Source: Loktanella sp. Alg231-35
GTDB lineage: Bacteria; Pseudomonadota; Alphaproteobacteria; Rhodobacterales; Rhodobacteraceae
Direction of reading: 5' to 3'
Length of the DNA: 64,000 nucleotides
NCBI RefSeq assembly: GCF_900143545.1
Contig: NZ_FREV01000002.1
Location: forward strand, 619,715 to 683,714
Part shown: piece after piece, positions 1 to 9,307 of the stretch
Layout: each line of letters opens with the position of its first letter
How positions within the stretch are numbered: the first letter of the stretch is position 1
Program-made: the position numbers and the translations under genes
Notes under the pieces: model-generated
Told to the model about the DNA's origin: nothing
What the model saw: the letters and a program-made list of their open reading frames with translations, nothing else
The model's database searches: none

Positions 1-32
1 AAAAGGCCCCAGCAAAAGCTGGGGCCTTTTTC
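1..32 (-). terminator. Rho-independent terminator
   Basis: A perfect 13-bp stem (AAAAGGCCCCAGC with its complement) closes on an AAAA loop and is flanked by A and T runs, so it can work on either strand. It lies just after the stop codon of the minus-strand outer-membrane protein gene that ends at 50. Confidence 0.85.
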
Positions 33-49
33 ATGTGGTCCGGGGCGTC

Positions 50-640
50 TCAGAAACGATAGCTGACCGCGATGCCTGCGTAGGGCAGAACCGGTAAATC
101 TGATAGGTCATCATTCAAAGAGTCGATCTCGTCCTGAACAGCAGTATCGGTACTGTCAGAGCTCGCTTCCAATGATGAGATCACAACGCCGATGTCGCCA
201 GAAAATGACCAGCCCGGCGCGAATTCTGTGTTGAACCCTGTGGTGATCACAGGGGCAATGTCGTTCTTTAGCGCGATTTCGCCTTCAAAGCTCTCAGGGC
301 CAACAAAGTCACCCGAGATTTCAGTGTTGGACAGCAATAGCCCACCTGACACCCGCCAAGCGTTCACCAGCGGATAGTAGTCAGCAAAGACCGCGACGCC
401 GCCAATTTCTGCCTTACCATCAACCTCATAATCTTCGATATCGAACGTCTCGCTTTCGTTGATCCCACCCATGATCATGCCGCGCACACCCAGATTGGGC
501 GCTGCACGATATTCGCCATGCAGTGACGGGCCAAAAGTGTTGAGACCCGCGCCAACGGCAGTGTCGCCTACTTGTTGAGCCTGCAGCAAAGTGCCGGTGA
601 GTGTGAGGGCCGTAGCAGTCATCAAAATTCTGAAATTCAT
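50..640 (-). CDS. Secreted outer-membrane beta-barrel-like protein, function unknown
   Basis: The 196-residue product starts with a typical signal peptide (basic residue, hydrophobic core, likely cut after LLQA near residue 21). The mature part alternates polar and hydrophobic residues, is rich in Gly and acidic residues, and ends in Tyr-Arg-Phe. A C-terminal Phe is typical of barrels inserted by the BAM complex. The start is backed by an AGAGGA ribosome-binding site seven bases upstream. It is probably monocistronic, ending in the terminator at 1-32. I recognise no named family; a small OmpA/OprF-like or porin-like barrel is the best reading. No enzymatic role is implied. Confidence 0.75.
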   Translation of the reverse strand: MNFRILMTATALTLTGTLLQAQQVGDTAVGAGLNTFGPSLHGEYRAAPNLGVRGMIMGGINESETFDIEDYEVDGKAEIGGVAVFADYYPLVNAWRVSGGLLLSNTEISGDFVGPESFEGEIALKNDIAPVITTGFNTEFAPGWSFSGDIGVVISSLEASSDSTDTAVQDEIDSLNDDLSDLPVLPYAGIAVSYRF

Positions 641-773
641 TTTGCAATCCTCTTAGTGGTGATTTGGGTCAATACAACGCAATCGTTAAATACTTGATGC
701 CACCCACATAGGTTGCTTGCGCACTCATGAAAGCAGATTTGGGCAACTTTTCGCCTTTCTGCCGGACAACAAA

Positions 774-802
774 AAACACCCGGCCAAATTGACCGGGTGT
801 TT
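774..802 (-). terminator. Rho-independent terminator of pnp
   Basis: A 13-bp stem with one mismatch (AAACACCCGG arms) and an AAT loop lies 26 bases after the pnp stop. On the minus strand it is followed by a T-rich tract. Confidence 0.8.
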
Positions 803-827
803 GAGCTTTGTCCAAAAAGGGGGCAGA

Positions 828-2960
828 TTACTCAGCCGCCTCCTCTTTTGCGATCTCTTCGCCGGTTTCCTGGTCGACCATCTTCATGGCTAGACGGACC
901 TTGCCGCGATCATCGAAGCCAAGCAGTTTGACCCAGACTTCCTGACCTTCTTTGAGAACATCAGAAGGGTGGTTCAGACGGCGGTTCTCGATCTGGGACA
1001 CGTGGACCAGACCGTCGCGCTTGCCAAAGAAGTTGACGAAAGCGCCAAAGTCCACAACCTTCACGACCGTACCTTTGTAGATCACGCCTTCTTCCGGCTC
1101 GGCCACGATCGAGTGGATCATGTCGTAGGCTTTTTTGATCGCCTCGGCATCGTTGGACGCCAGTTTGATCACGCCATCATCGTTGATGTCGACTTTGGCA
1201 CCGGATGTTTCCACGATTTCGCGGATAACCTTACCGCCAGAGCCGATAACTTCACGGATCTTGTCGGTTGGGATTTGCATCGTCTCGATCTTGGGTGCGT
1301 GAACGCTGAATTCCTGCGCCCCAGTCAACGCCTTGGCCATCTCACCAAGGATATGCAGACGGCCAGCTTTGGCCTGCGCCAATGCTTTTGACATGATCTC
1401 TGGCGTGATGCCCGCGATCTTGATGTCCATCTGCAAGGACGTGATGCCGTTCTCGGTACCCGCAACCTTAAAGTCCATGTCGCCAAGGTGGTCTTCGTCA
1501 CCCAGAATGTCGGACAGAATGGCGTATTCGCCGTCATCTTCCATGACCAGACCCATGGCCACACCGGCGACCGGTGCTTTCAAAGGAACGCCCGCGTCCA
1601 TCATGGACAGGGAACCGCCACAAACAGACGCCATCGAAGACGAGCCGTTGGATTCAGTGATCTCTGACACCAGACGGATGGTGTATGGGAAATCCGTTGC
1701 CGCAGGAAGAACCGCCTGCAACGCACGCCATGCCAGCTTGCCGTGACCAATCTCACGACGGCCCGGCCCCATCACACGACCAACTTCACCAACCGAATAA
1801 GGAGGGAAGTTATAGTGCAGCATGAAGTTGGATTTATACATACCGGTCAGCGCGTCGATCATCTGCTCGTCGTCACCGGTACCCAGCGTGGTCACAACCA
1901 GACCCTGAGTTTCGCCACGTGTGAACAAGGCAGAGCCGTGCGTGCGTGGCAGAATACCAGTCTCGGAGACAATTGGGCGGATCGTGTCGAGGGCACGGCC
2001 ATCGATACGCTTGCCGTTTTTGACGACATCGCCGCGCAATACGCTTGATTCCAGACCCTTCAGGGCGGCGCCAAGGTTGCCGTCTTCTTGCTGCTCTTCA
2101 GTCAGAGCTTCAACAATTGCGGCCTTTGCAGCAGTCACCGCCGCAGTACGCTCTTGCTTGTCTGTGATCGCATAAGCAGCACGCATCTGGTCTTCGCCAG
2201 CAGCTTTGACCGCAGCGGAAAGGTCAGAGTAATCGACCGGTTCAAAATCAAACGGCTCTTTTGCGCAATCTTCGGCCAGATCAATGATCAGGTCGATGAC
2301 AGGTTGGATCTGCTCATGTGCAAAAGTAACTGCACCCAGCATCTCGTCTTCTGTCAGCTCATAGGCTTCGGATTCAACCATCATCACGGCGTCTTTGGTG
2401 CCGGCGACAACAAGGTCCAAACGCTGCTCTGGGTTCAGGCGCAGGTTATGCATGTCGTCAATTTCAGGGTTCAGGATGTATTCGCCATCCTCAAAACCAA
2501 CGCGGCAGGCAGCAATCGGGCCACGGAACGGCGCGCCGGAAATCGTCAGTGCGGCAGAGGCGGCGATCATGGCGACCATGTCCGGGTCATTGACCATGTC
2601 GTGGGACAGAACCGTACACATCACCAGAACTTCGTTCTTGAAGCCGGGGACAAACAGTGGACGGATCGGGCGGTCGATCAAACGTGCAGTCAGCGTCTCT
2701 TTTTCAGTGGGACGCGCTTCGCGCTTGAAAAAGCCACCCGGCACTTTACCGGCGGCATAGTATTTTTCTTGGTAGTGGACGGTCAGCGGGAAAAAGTCCT
2801 GCCCCGGCTTTTGCTTACGTGCGAACGTGACGTTCGCCATAACACTGGTTTCACCAAGTGTTGCGATGACAGCGCCATCGGCTTGGCGGGCAATCTTGCC
2901 CGTTTCCAGTGTCAGCTTTTCTTCGCCCCACTGAATTGATTTCTTCACTTCATTAAACAT
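828..2960 (-). CDS. pnp: Polyribonucleotide nucleotidyltransferase (PNPase)
   Basis: This is the 3'-to-5' phosphorolytic exoribonuclease of the cytoplasmic RNA degradosome. The length of 710 residues is normal. Order of domains: first RNase PH domain (about 15-145), helical linker, second RNase PH domain (about 325-460, with [10 protein letters not shown] and the later SNGSSSMAS motif), a KH domain (about 553-612, with [15 protein letters not shown]) and an S1 domain (about 622-690, [15 protein letters not shown]). The tail is acidic (ending [11 protein letters not shown]). It is usually co-transcribed with rpsO, but here a reversed gene separates the two, so it probably has its own promoter in 2961-3238. 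A small hairpin in its leader (2976-2990) may take part in control. Confidence 0.98.
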   Translation of the reverse strand: MFNEVKKSIQWGEEKLTLETGKIARQADGAVIATLGETSVMANVTFARKQKPGQDFFPLTVHYQEKYYAAGKVPGGFFKREARPTEKETLTARLIDRPIRPLFVPGFKNEVLVMCTVLSHDMVNDPDMVAMIAASAALTISGAPFRGPIAACRVGFEDGEYILNPEIDDMHNLRLNPEQRLDLVVAGTKDAVMMVESEAYELTEDEMLGAVTFAHEQIQPVIDLIIDLAEDCAKEPFDFEPVDYSDLSAAVKAAGEDQMRAAYAITDKQERTAAVTAAKAAIVEALTEEQQEDGNLGAALKGLESSVLRGDVVKNGKRIDGRALDTIRPIVSETGILPRTHGSALFTRGETQGLVVTTLGTGDDEQMIDALTGMYKSNFMLHYNFPPYSVGEVGRVMGPGRREIGHGKLAWRALQAVLPAATDFPYTIRLVSEITESNGSSSMASVCGGSLSMMDAGVPLKAPVAGVAMGLVMEDDGEYAILSDILGDEDHLGDMDFKVAGTENGITSLQMDIKIAGITPEIMSKALAQAKAGRLHILGEMAKALTGAQEFSVHAPKIETMQIPTDKIREVIGSGGKVIREIVETSGAKVDINDDGVIKLASNDAEAIKKAYDMIHSIVAEPEEGVIYKGTVVKVVDFGAFVNFFGKRDGLVHVSQIENRRLNHPSDVLKEGQEVWVKLLGFDDRGKVRLAMKMVDQETGEEIAKEEAAE

Positions 2961-2975
2961 GATGTTTTCCTAGTT

Positions 2976-2990
2976 GGCCCATTTCGGGCC
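2976..2990 (-). promoter_or_regulatory. Small hairpin in the pnp leader
   Basis: GGCCC and GGGCC pair around a five-base loop, 16-30 bases upstream of the pnp start codon. In other bacteria the pnp leader carries a stem cut by RNase III for autoregulation. Here the stem is only 5 bp, so a regulatory role is inference. On the plus strand the same stem is followed by TTTTT and could also end transcription. Confidence 0.3.
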
Positions 2991-3238
2991 TTTTTGCGTA
3001 GGGGGCGTATTCCCCCTCATTCCGGTATCTTGCTATGGCGCTGGAATGCGGGCGCCTGCTTCTCAAGACTAGCGGGGCTTAGCGGGTTTTCGTGTGTTTG
3101 GGAAGGGCTTGTAGGCATCAGCCCAAAGCCTGTGATCCGCCACCCCACAATTTTGTGAAATTTGTCAGAATAATTCGGGAAGCCCCCGCGTAAGCCTTGT
3201 GGAAACCCCATGACGCAACACCGAAAGAGAGTATTCCT

Positions 3239-3961
3239 ATGACAGTTTTCAAATCTATGACCCTTGCCGCACTGACTTTGGCCAGCACGGCACCACTTGC
3301 GATGGCGCAAGAATTCAACCTTGAAATTGAGGGTCTTAACCTGGCCCCTTCGATCGCTGACGGTTTCAGCGACGACGATGATCTTGGTCGCGAACCGTCC
3401 GTGCGCGCAAAGGCTGGATATACATTTTCCAATGGTGCAGGTGTGCGGCTGCAATTCTGGGACATGGATGTGTCTTATGATCAGGGTCAGGACGGCAACC
3501 TGACCGAAATTCAGTCGCGGCAGCTTGATCTGGTTGGCTATAACGCATTTGAAGTGACACCCGGACTGGAATTTGAATTGTCGGCCGGGGTTCGGAAGCT
3601 GGACTTTGAAGATTTGAACTTCGCCGATAGTGGCCTGACGAACACTCATGAATTCGACGGCATTGGCGGTGTTTTCGGCGTGAAGGCAACGCAAGCCGTG
3701 TTCGGCAATGGTGGGATTTACGGCAGCTTTGAAACGGCAGCGTTGTTTGGTGATCTGGTCGATAACGGAAGCGATGACCCACAATCGCTGCTTTCACAGA
3801 TGGCGATCGGGGTGGGGTATGAGCATTCATTCGCAGTTGGCCCCACAACCACAACGCTGAAGGTTGGCTATGAGGCACATCAGTGGACTGGGATTGAAGA
3901 CAGCTCTGATGGTGCCTTTGGCTTTGATGGCCTTGTCGTGGGTGCGGCTGTTTCCTTCTAG
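3239..3961 (+). CDS. Secreted outer-membrane beta-barrel-like protein
   Basis: The 240-residue product is read from the ATG at 3239, 14 codons inside the longest frame. That start has an AAAGAGAG ribosome-binding site and opens directly into a signal peptide (MTVFKSMTLAALTL..., likely cut after AMA near residue 21). The mature protein alternates hydrophobic and polar residues, has repeated GVRL/GVGYEH/VKATQ strands and ends GAAVSF with a C-terminal Phe, as outer-membrane barrels do. It sits on the opposite strand between rpsO and pnp, which are normally neighbours. It shares this general type with the gene at 50-640, but I see no clear sequence identity between them. The substrate or role is unknown. 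Confidence 0.75.
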   Translation: MTVFKSMTLAALTLASTAPLAMAQEFNLEIEGLNLAPSIADGFSDDDDLGREPSVRAKAGYTFSNGAGVRLQFWDMDVSYDQGQDGNLTEIQSRQLDLVGYNAFEVTPGLEFELSAGVRKLDFEDLNFADSGLTNTHEFDGIGGVFGVKATQAVFGNGGIYGSFETAALFGDLVDNGSDDPQSLLSQMAIGVGYEHSFAVGPTTTTLKVGYEAHQWTGIEDSSDGAFGFDGLVVGAAVSF

Positions 3962-3989
3962 GATCAGCGGCAAGCCCGAGTGAAGAAAC

Positions 3990-4020
3990 AAAAACGCCCA
4001 CCAAATGGTGGGCGTTTTTT
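3990..4020. terminator. Bidirectional terminator between a barrel gene and rpsO
   Basis: AAAACGCCCACC pairs with GGTGGGCGTTTT, with T runs on both strands. It lies between the plus-strand gene ending at 3961 and the minus-strand rpsO ending at 4047, so it can serve both. Confidence 0.85.
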
Positions 4021-4046
4021 CTATTTCTGTGATCGGTTGCGTTGCC

Positions 4047-4316
4047 TTAGCGACGCAGGCCCAGACGCTTGATCAGGTCTTGATAGCGGGCCTCGTCCTT
4101 GCCTTTGGTGTAATCCAGCAGCTTACGGCGCAGGGCCACCATCTTGAGCAGGCCGCGGCGGCCGTGGTTGTCTTTTTTGTGGGTCTTGAAGTGCTCTGTC
4201 AGCGTCGCGATGCGGCTGGACAGGATTGCGATCTGCACCTCGGGGGAACCAGTGTCGCCCTCTTTGGTCGCAAATTCCTTCATGATCCGTGTCTTGTCTT
4301 CAGCAGTAATCGACAT
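4047..4316 (-). CDS. rpsO: 30S ribosomal protein S15
   Basis: The 89-residue product has normal length and the family pattern: [16 protein letters not shown] at the start, the [14 protein letters not shown] segment, [12 protein letters not shown] and the [12 protein letters not shown] region ending in [10 protein letters not shown]15 binds 16S rRNA early in assembly of the 30S platform. In many bacteria it represses its own mRNA; I did not identify such a leader here. The ribosome-binding site AAGGAGCC lies seven bases upstream of the start. It ends in the shared terminator at 3990-4020, so pnp is not simply read through from it. Confidence 0.97.
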   Translation of the reverse strand: MSITAEDKTRIMKEFATKEGDTGSPEVQIAILSSRIATLTEHFKTHKKDNHGRRGLLKMVALRRKLLDYTKGKDEARYQDLIKRLGLRR

Positions 4317-4453
4317 CGGGGGCTCCTTGTATCTAAGGGTTGATGGCGCGATCCGGGATGTCGTCCAGAAAGGCCCGTGGAGGGTCCGACCAAGGTGATC
4401 CTTGTGCGGATGCGTCGCTTTAGGGGGATTCCCCGCAAAAGGAAAGGATTTTG

Positions 4454-5296
4454 TTAGGCTGTGATCAGGGTGACGGTATCTGTGTCCAACGCATCAAGTT
4501 CAAGAAAGGTTGCAACGATTTCTTCACCTGCCATTAAGACCAGCCCGTCCGCGGTTAGCGTTGTGCGCAACTCCGGCGCTTCGCCTTCATAGGTGATCTC
4601 GATCTGATCGACCTGTGCGTCGTAATCTTCGATGATCACATCATTCTGGGTAGTCAGCGCAAAGAGGTCCGCCCCGGTGCCCCCATTGAGCGTATCACCC
4701 GCGTCGCCCTTCAAGATATCGTCGCCTGCGCCGCCGTTAAGATAGTCGGCATCGTCGTCACCGCGGTCATACAGCAGGTCATCCCCCGATCCGCCATGCA
4801 ATGTATCGGCCCCGGCACCCCCTACCAGCACATCATTGTCCAACGATCCCAGCAGGGCATCATCCCCCGCCCCACCCATCAGCAGATCATCGCCGCTGCC
4901 ACCATTGAGCCTGTCATCGCCGCCACCACCCTGCAGCACATCATTACCCACATGGCCGTTCAATTGGTCATCTCCGTCGCCTGCATCCAGTTGATCATCA
5001 CCGCGACCGCCGTGCAGCACATCGTTGCCTGCATTGCTAACCAAAAGGTCGTCGCCATCTTCTCCATCCAGATAGTCGTCACCACCCCCGGAAACGATCA
5101 CATCATCGCCGTCACCGGAAAAGATCACCGTGTCCTCATCACTGGGTGCGATCAGCTCGTCGATTGATGTGATTGGATGACTGGGGTCATCTTGGTCGGG
5201 CGGTACCCCTTCGTCCGTGGCGGGGGCGTCGTCGTCCGTATCTGCGATAAAGAACGCCGTCGCGGCGACCCCCATCAAACCCATGATTGCGAGCAT
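4454..5296 (-). CDS. Membrane-anchored RTX (hemolysin-type calcium-binding repeat) protein
   Basis: The 280-residue product starts with a single hydrophobic segment ([17 protein letters not shown], residues about 2-18), then an acidic linker (residues about 20-60). From about residue 60 to 215 there are roughly fourteen nonapeptide repeats of the form GGxGxDxLx, followed by a C-terminal segment with the [16 protein letters not shown] pattern common after such repeats. RTX repeats fold as a calcium-bound beta roll outside the cell. Most RTX proteins are exported by type I secretion using a C-terminal signal. Here the N-terminal hydrophobic segment suggests membrane anchoring instead, which is inference. 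There is no toxin or enzyme domain. It sits between rpsO and the truB-DUF1643 pair. Confidence 0.8.
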   Translation of the reverse strand: MLAIMGLMGVAATAFFIADTDDDAPATDEGVPPDQDDPSHPITSIDELIAPSDEDTVIFSGDGDDVIVSGGGDDYLDGEDGDDLLVSNAGNDVLHGGRGDDQLDAGDGDDQLNGHVGNDVLQGGGGDDRLNGGSGDDLLMGGAGDDALLGSLDNDVLVGGAGADTLHGGSGDDLLYDRGDDDADYLNGGAGDDILKGDAGDTLNGGTGADLFALTTQNDVIIEDYDAQVDQIEITYEGEAPELRTTLTADGLVLMAGEEIVATFLELDALDTDTVTLITA

Positions 5297-5406
5297 TTGA
5301 TTGACCTATGCATATTCGAGTCGCCCCGACCCGCAGTGCATTTGATAGCACGAGCGACAGGCAGAACGGTGTCTGAAATGAACGAATGGTTAATGCAGCA
5401 AAGGTC

Positions 5407-5919
5407 TCAAGGCGCGGCCCACAACATCGGGCTTTGACTATAGCTGATATAGAGCGGGTGCTTGGGGTGCCCGTGTTTGCTCAACCCCAATGTGTAGATC
5501 GGCTTGCCTGTGGCGCGCAGTACTGCCTCCACCTCGGGGCCGCGGTTCAGATGCGCCCCATGGGTACCCCAGGCGGCAATCACCTGATCTGCCCAGGCCG
5601 CACCTTCACGGATCGTGGCATCATTGGCCGGGCCGATTGGATCAGCGGTTTTGCGCATCTTGGTTGGGTCGGTTTCGCGCCATGCAAAGATGTTAGTCAC
5701 CTGAAAGGCGCCGAACCCCAGCGCGCGGGCGCGCCGCTCGCACCGTTCTACTGTGGGGTCGTTCTGCACCTCGGTCGCCTTGGACGGGTTGAGCATCACA
5801 AAAAGGACGCGCTTGCCCGCCGGGTTCCATGTGCGGGTCAGCGCATACCGATACTGCTCGCAATCCGAATAAACTGCCGTTGACGGCGCATCGTCTTTGG
5901 TATGGGTGCGGGTGATCAC
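5407..5919 (-). CDS. DUF1643 domain-containing protein
   Basis: The 170-residue product carries the family core: YRYALTRTW near residue 25, then [18 protein letters not shown] (residues about 39-56), [10 protein letters not shown] and [12 protein letters not shown]. The biochemical role of DUF1643 is not known to me. The GTG start at 5919 overlaps the truB stop codon (GTGA), so translation is probably coupled to truB. DUF1643 genes occur in scattered places in bacterial and phage genomes, so it may be a later insertion into the truB-rpsO-pnp string. It is intact. Confidence 0.8.
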   Translation of the reverse strand: MITRTHTKDDAPSTAVYSDCEQYRYALTRTWNPAGKRVLFVMLNPSKATEVQNDPTVERCERRARALGFGAFQVTNIFAWRETDPTKMRKTADPIGPANDATIREGAAWADQVIAAWGTHGAHLNRGPEVEAVLRATGKPIYTLGLSKHGHPKHPLYISYSQSPMLWAAP

Positions 5920-6830
5920 GCTTGCGGAGGGACAAAGACCCGTGAGGGCTGCATCTCGCCACCGCGATAGGTTCCAACGGCAATGGCTTGACCATCGTAA
6001 GAGGCCCAGACCTCTTCACCGAATTCAACACCGCTGGCGATGACCGAGGCGGGGTTCCCATTGCGCAGCTTGGCCACGCTTTCAGCCGGGCATCGGACCT
6101 CGGGCAGATCCACAAGACCCACTTCCAGCGGTTGCAGAAACTGATCAAGCTCTGGTGTCTTGGCGAGCGTATCAACCTGTTCGAGTGTCACACCTTCGGT
6201 GGCCTCAAACGGGCCGGACCAGATGCGGCGCAGCGACTTGACGTGGGCTTTGCACCCCAGCGCCTGACCCAGATCGCGCGCAATAGAGCGGACGTAACCG
6301 CCTTTGCCGCAGGTCATTTCTAGTGTGGCATGGTCGGCATCCGGGCGATCTGTCAGCAACAGCTCTTCCACCCAAAGTGGACGGGCAGAGAGCGCCATCT
6401 CTTCGCCTTCGCGGGCCTTTTTGTAGGCCCGCTCGCCGTCGACCTTCACGGCCGAGAATTGCGGCGGGACCTGCATGATATCACCGACAAAACTGCCCAA
6501 GGCGGATTTGATCGCTGCGTCATCAGGGCGTAGATCGGAGGTGGCGATGACTTCGCCTTCGGCATCGTCGGTGTTGGTGGCCTGCCCAAAGCGCACTGTG
6601 AAACGATAAGCCTTCAAGGCGTCCGTGATATAGGGAACCGTTTTGGTCGCCTCGCCCAAAGCCACGGCCAGCACGCCAGTTGCTTCGGGGTCCAACGTTC
6701 CGGCATGTCCTGCCTTTTTGGCATCCAAGGCCCAGCGGACCTTGTTGACGACGGCGGTCGAAGTGATGCCAGCCGGCTTGTCCACAACCAACCAGCCTGA
6801 GATATCGCGCCCTTTGCGTTTGCGTGCCAT
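5916..6830 (-). CDS. truB: tRNA pseudouridine(55) synthase
   Basis: TruB converts U55 of the tRNA T-loop to pseudouridine. The 304-residue product has the family motifs in order: [14 protein letters not shown] (about 11-24), the catalytic motif [13 protein letters not shown] with the nucleophile Asp47, AYRFTVRFG near residue 90, [20 protein letters not shown] (about 138-157), and [15 protein letters not shown] (about 188-202). It ends with a PUA-like C-terminal region. The length is typical. The upstream intergenic region (6831-7227) is shared with a divergent stress-protein gene, so the truB promoter should be there. Confidence 0.97.
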   Translation of the reverse strand: MARKRKGRDISGWLVVDKPAGITSTAVVNKVRWALDAKKAGHAGTLDPEATGVLAVALGEATKTVPYITDALKAYRFTVRFGQATNTDDAEGEVIATSDLRPDDAAIKSALGSFVGDIMQVPPQFSAVKVDGERAYKKAREGEEMALSARPLWVEELLLTDRPDADHATLEMTCGKGGYVRSIARDLGQALGCKAHVKSLRRIWSGPFEATEGVTLEQVDTLAKTPELDQFLQPLEVGLVDLPEVRCPAESVAKLRNGNPASVIASGVEFGEEVWASYDGQAIAVGTYRGGEMQPSRVFVPPQA

Positions 6831-7227
6831 GTCATGCCCTTTTCAGAATGGGCGCTAGCTAGTGGGAAGTGGCAAGGTGGTCAATGCGCGAGTGTGGTGG
6901 CCTGCCAAAGCGGCGTTCACCATCTGGAATAGAGCGCAAGGCACACTCGCGCACCGCGATGCACAGCAACAGACGGAACGGCGCAGCAGACAAAGTGATA
7001 GCGAGGCTACGGAAACGAAAGGCCAATAGTAGCGCGAATCTCTAAATTTCAGTCGAAAACACTTAAGAACGCAACAGATTCGGCCACATTTATCATCCGG
7101 CTTCTATAGGATGGTCCTACGTCGGCCTGTGCTGACGAGTGTATGGATACAACTTCGTTAATGCTCAAACTCCATGCACTTTCAATACAAGAGCGCATCT
7201 AAAATAACGAAGATGGGGGACATATCC
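6831..7227. other. Intergenic region between divergent truB and the stress-protein operon
   Basis: No coding frame or tRNA is apparent in these 397 bases. It must hold the promoters of two divergent operons, though I could not assign them securely. It contains a perfect 12-bp inverted repeat with a 45-base spacer (6885-6896 and 6942-6953), and a small TAGGA-TGG-TCCTA stem near 7109. Confidence 0.6.
6885..6953. repeat. 12-bp perfect inverted repeat
   Basis: TGCGCGAGTGTG at 6885-6896 is matched by CACACTCGCGCA at 6942-6953. The spacer is 45 bases. It could form a long-loop RNA stem or mark a mobile-element relic; no T run follows. Confidence 0.5.
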
Positions 7228-7659
7228 ATGAAACTAGTCATCGGCCTTGATGGGGCGAGTACCGGGGGCAAAGCCCTGGACTTTGCCAAACACATCGCGG
7301 CGAAATCGACGTCCTGCGAAATGATCGTGGTCTACGTGATCGAATGGTCGCCGTTTTCCTTTCAGACAGCTGAGGAAAACGCGCAGCGCCATAAGCGCCG
7401 CGAAGAGGAAATCGCGATAGCGATGGAGCGGGTCCTGAACCCTGCCGTAGCAGAGCTGACCAAAGCAGGTCTTTCCGCGCGGGCCATCGTCCGCCATGGC
7501 GATGTGGCAGACACAATCGATGATATCGCCCATAGCGAAGGCGCGGATCAGATCATCGTGGCGCGTTCCAGCGCTGGTGGCCTGACATCGCGACTGTTCG
7601 GTAGCTCAACCGCAAACCTTGTGATGAACGCCCGCGTTCCTGTCACTGTTGTCGCATAA
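7228..7659 (+). CDS. Universal stress protein (UspA family)
   Basis: The 143-residue product is read from the ATG at 7228, which has GGGGGA eight bases upstream; the longer frame from 7174 is unlikely. It shows the Usp fold: MKLVIGLDGASTGGKAL at the start, a central VVYVIEW strand, and a C-terminal ATP-loop-like segment ARSSAGGLTSRLFGSSTANLVMNARVPVTVV. The G-x2-G-x9-G-S/T-like spacing suggests nucleotide binding. It is eleven bases upstream of a sodium-coupled amino-acid carrier, and the two probably form an operon. Usp proteins next to transporters may modulate them, but that is inference. Confidence 0.9.
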   Translation: MKLVIGLDGASTGGKALDFAKHIAAKSTSCEMIVVYVIEWSPFSFQTAEENAQRHKRREEEIAIAMERVLNPAVAELTKAGLSARAIVRHGDVADTIDDIAHSEGADQIIVARSSAGGLTSRLFGSSTANLVMNARVPVTVVA

Positions 7660-7670
7660 GGAACGTTAAG

Positions 7671-9224
7671 ATGCAGAATATTCAACGTCTTCTTCTGACC
7701 CTTGGCGCGTTTATCGCCATGTCCGGTCAGGCCATAGCGCAAGAGGCTGGCAGCCTTGATGCGCGCGTGAACGAGATCTTTGCAAGCTCAACCGGTTGGT
7801 TTGTTAGCCTGATCTTCGCGCCAATTCCTGGCACGTCCTTCCCATGGATTGTAATGTGGCTGGTGATTGGTGCTTCGATTTTCACCATCTACTTTGCTTT
7901 CGTGCAATTCCGGTACTTTGGCCACGCGATCGGCCTTGTGAAGGGTGACTACTCTGACCCCAATGACGCGGGTGAAGTAAGCCACTTCCAGGCGCTTGCC
8001 ACGGCCCTTTCGGGCACGGTGGGTCTTGGTAACATCGCCGGTGTCGCGGTTGCCGTAGGTATCGGTGGTCCCGGTGCAACATTCTGGATGATCCTTGCGG
8101 GTCTGCTGGGGATGGCATCGAAGTTCACCGAATGTACGCTGGGTGTGAAGTATCGCAACGAATACCCCGATGGTACGGTCTCTGGCGGCCCGATGTACTA
8201 CATCAGCAAAGGCTTTAACGAGCTTGGCCTGCCGGGTGGCAAGATCCTTGCGGTTGTGTTCTCGGTCTTTTGTATTCTGGGCGCGCTGGGCGGCGGTAAC
8301 ATGTTCCAGGCCAATCAGGCCCACGCGCAGATCACCCAGATCACGGGCGAGTTTCCGGGCTGGATCACTGGTCTTGTGTTCGCTGCGGTCGTCTTTGCGG
8401 TCATCGTAGGCGGTATCAAATCTATCGCACGCGTTACCGAAAAGGTCGTTCCTTTCATGGGCGTTATGTATGTGGGTGCGGCGCTGATCGTGTTGATCGT
8501 CAACTTCAACATGATCGGTTGGGCCTTTGGTCAGATCTTTGCCGGTGCCTTTACTGGTCTGGGTGTTGCAGGCGGTTTCGTCGGTGCGTTGATCCAGGGC
8601 TTCAAGCGTGCGGCGTTCTCGAACGAAGCGGGCGTGGGTTCTGCGGCGATTGCACACTCTGCGGTGAAAACCAAAGAGCCGATCACCGAAGGCTTTGTTT
8701 CACTGCTTGAGCCGCTGATCGACACGGTTGTCATCTGTACGATGACAGCGCTGGTAATCATCATCTCGCAGCAGTTGATCATTGATCAGGCAACAGGAAA
8801 CTATGTCCTGAACGAGGCTGGCAATGCGATTGCAACGGTCGATGGCAACACAGGTGTTGCGCTGACGTCTGCGGCATTCGGATCAGCCATCAGCTGGTTC
8901 CCGTTCATTCTGGCCATTGCCGTGATCCTGTTCGCTTTCTCGACGATGATCTCTTGGTCATACTACGGATTGAAGGCTTGGACCTATCTGTTCGGCGAAG
9001 GCAAGACGACAGAGCTGATCTTCAAGATCATCTTCTGCATCTTCATCGTGATCGGTGCGGCGGCCAACCTTGGGCCAGTCATCGACTTTTCGGATGCGGC
9101 GATCTTTGCCATGGCTGTGGTCAACATCTTCTGCCTCTACTTCCTGATGAAGGTCGTGAAGACAGAGCTGGCATCTTACAGCAGCCGCCTCAAAGCCGGT
9201 GAAATCAAGAAGTTCCAGCACTGA
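7671..9224 (+). CDS. Amino acid carrier protein, alanine/glycine:cation symporter (AGCS) family
   Basis: The 517-residue inner-membrane protein has about ten to eleven hydrophobic segments. The family signature is clear: ATALSGTVGLGNIAGVAVAVGIGG... at about 105-130, followed by GPGATFWMILAGLLGMASKFTE, and later the FKRAAFSNEAGVGSAAIAHSA motif (about 310-330). It also has an N-terminal signal-like segment (residues 1-24, ending AIAQEAG) before the usual start of the family, giving a periplasmic N-terminus if cleaved. Members import alanine or glycine with sodium or protons. The gene follows a stress protein and ends at a terminator near 9262. Confidence 0.93.
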   Translation: MQNIQRLLLTLGAFIAMSGQAIAQEAGSLDARVNEIFASSTGWFVSLIFAPIPGTSFPWIVMWLVIGASIFTIYFAFVQFRYFGHAIGLVKGDYSDPNDAGEVSHFQALATALSGTVGLGNIAGVAVAVGIGGPGATFWMILAGLLGMASKFTECTLGVKYRNEYPDGTVSGGPMYYISKGFNELGLPGGKILAVVFSVFCILGALGGGNMFQANQAHAQITQITGEFPGWITGLVFAAVVFAVIVGGIKSIARVTEKVVPFMGVMYVGAALIVLIVNFNMIGWAFGQIFAGAFTGLGVAGGFVGALIQGFKRAAFSNEAGVGSAAIAHSAVKTKEPITEGFVSLLEPLIDTVVICTMTALVIIISQQLIIDQATGNYVLNEAGNAIATVDGNTGVALTSAAFGSAISWFPFILAIAVILFAFSTMISWSYYGLKAWTYLFGEGKTTELIFKIIFCIFIVIGAAANLGPVIDFSDAAIFAMAVVNIFCLYFLMKVVKTELASYSSRLKAGEIKKFQH

Positions 9225-9261
9225 TCGGAACGCGGGGCGACATCCCGCAAAATGAAAACCT

Positions 9262-9296
9262 CAAAAGGCTGTCCCGCGCGGATGGCCTTTTGTTTT
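9262..9296 (+). terminator. Rho-independent terminator
   Basis: CAAAAGGC and GCCTTTTG pair, with an inner TCC/GGA stem, and the arm is followed by TTTTT. It serves the symporter gene and lies before the convergent recQ end. Confidence 0.65.
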
Positions 9297-9307
9297 TGGT
9301 GGGGGGT

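Noticed and set aside
2088..2939. 283-codon plus-strand frame inside pnp
   Set aside because: It lies antisense to a clear PNPase, has no recognisable domain and its codon use mirrors pnp.
3017..3784. 255-codon minus-strand frame
   Set aside because: It is antisense to the barrel-protein gene at 3239-3961, which has a signal peptide and ribosome-binding site.
4700..5120. Short repeats that could suggest a CRISPR array or tandem repeat
   Set aside because: They are the imperfect coding repeats of RTX nonapeptides; spacers do not vary as in CRISPR.
7788..8657. 289-codon minus-strand frame
   Set aside because: Antisense to the symporter; no domain.
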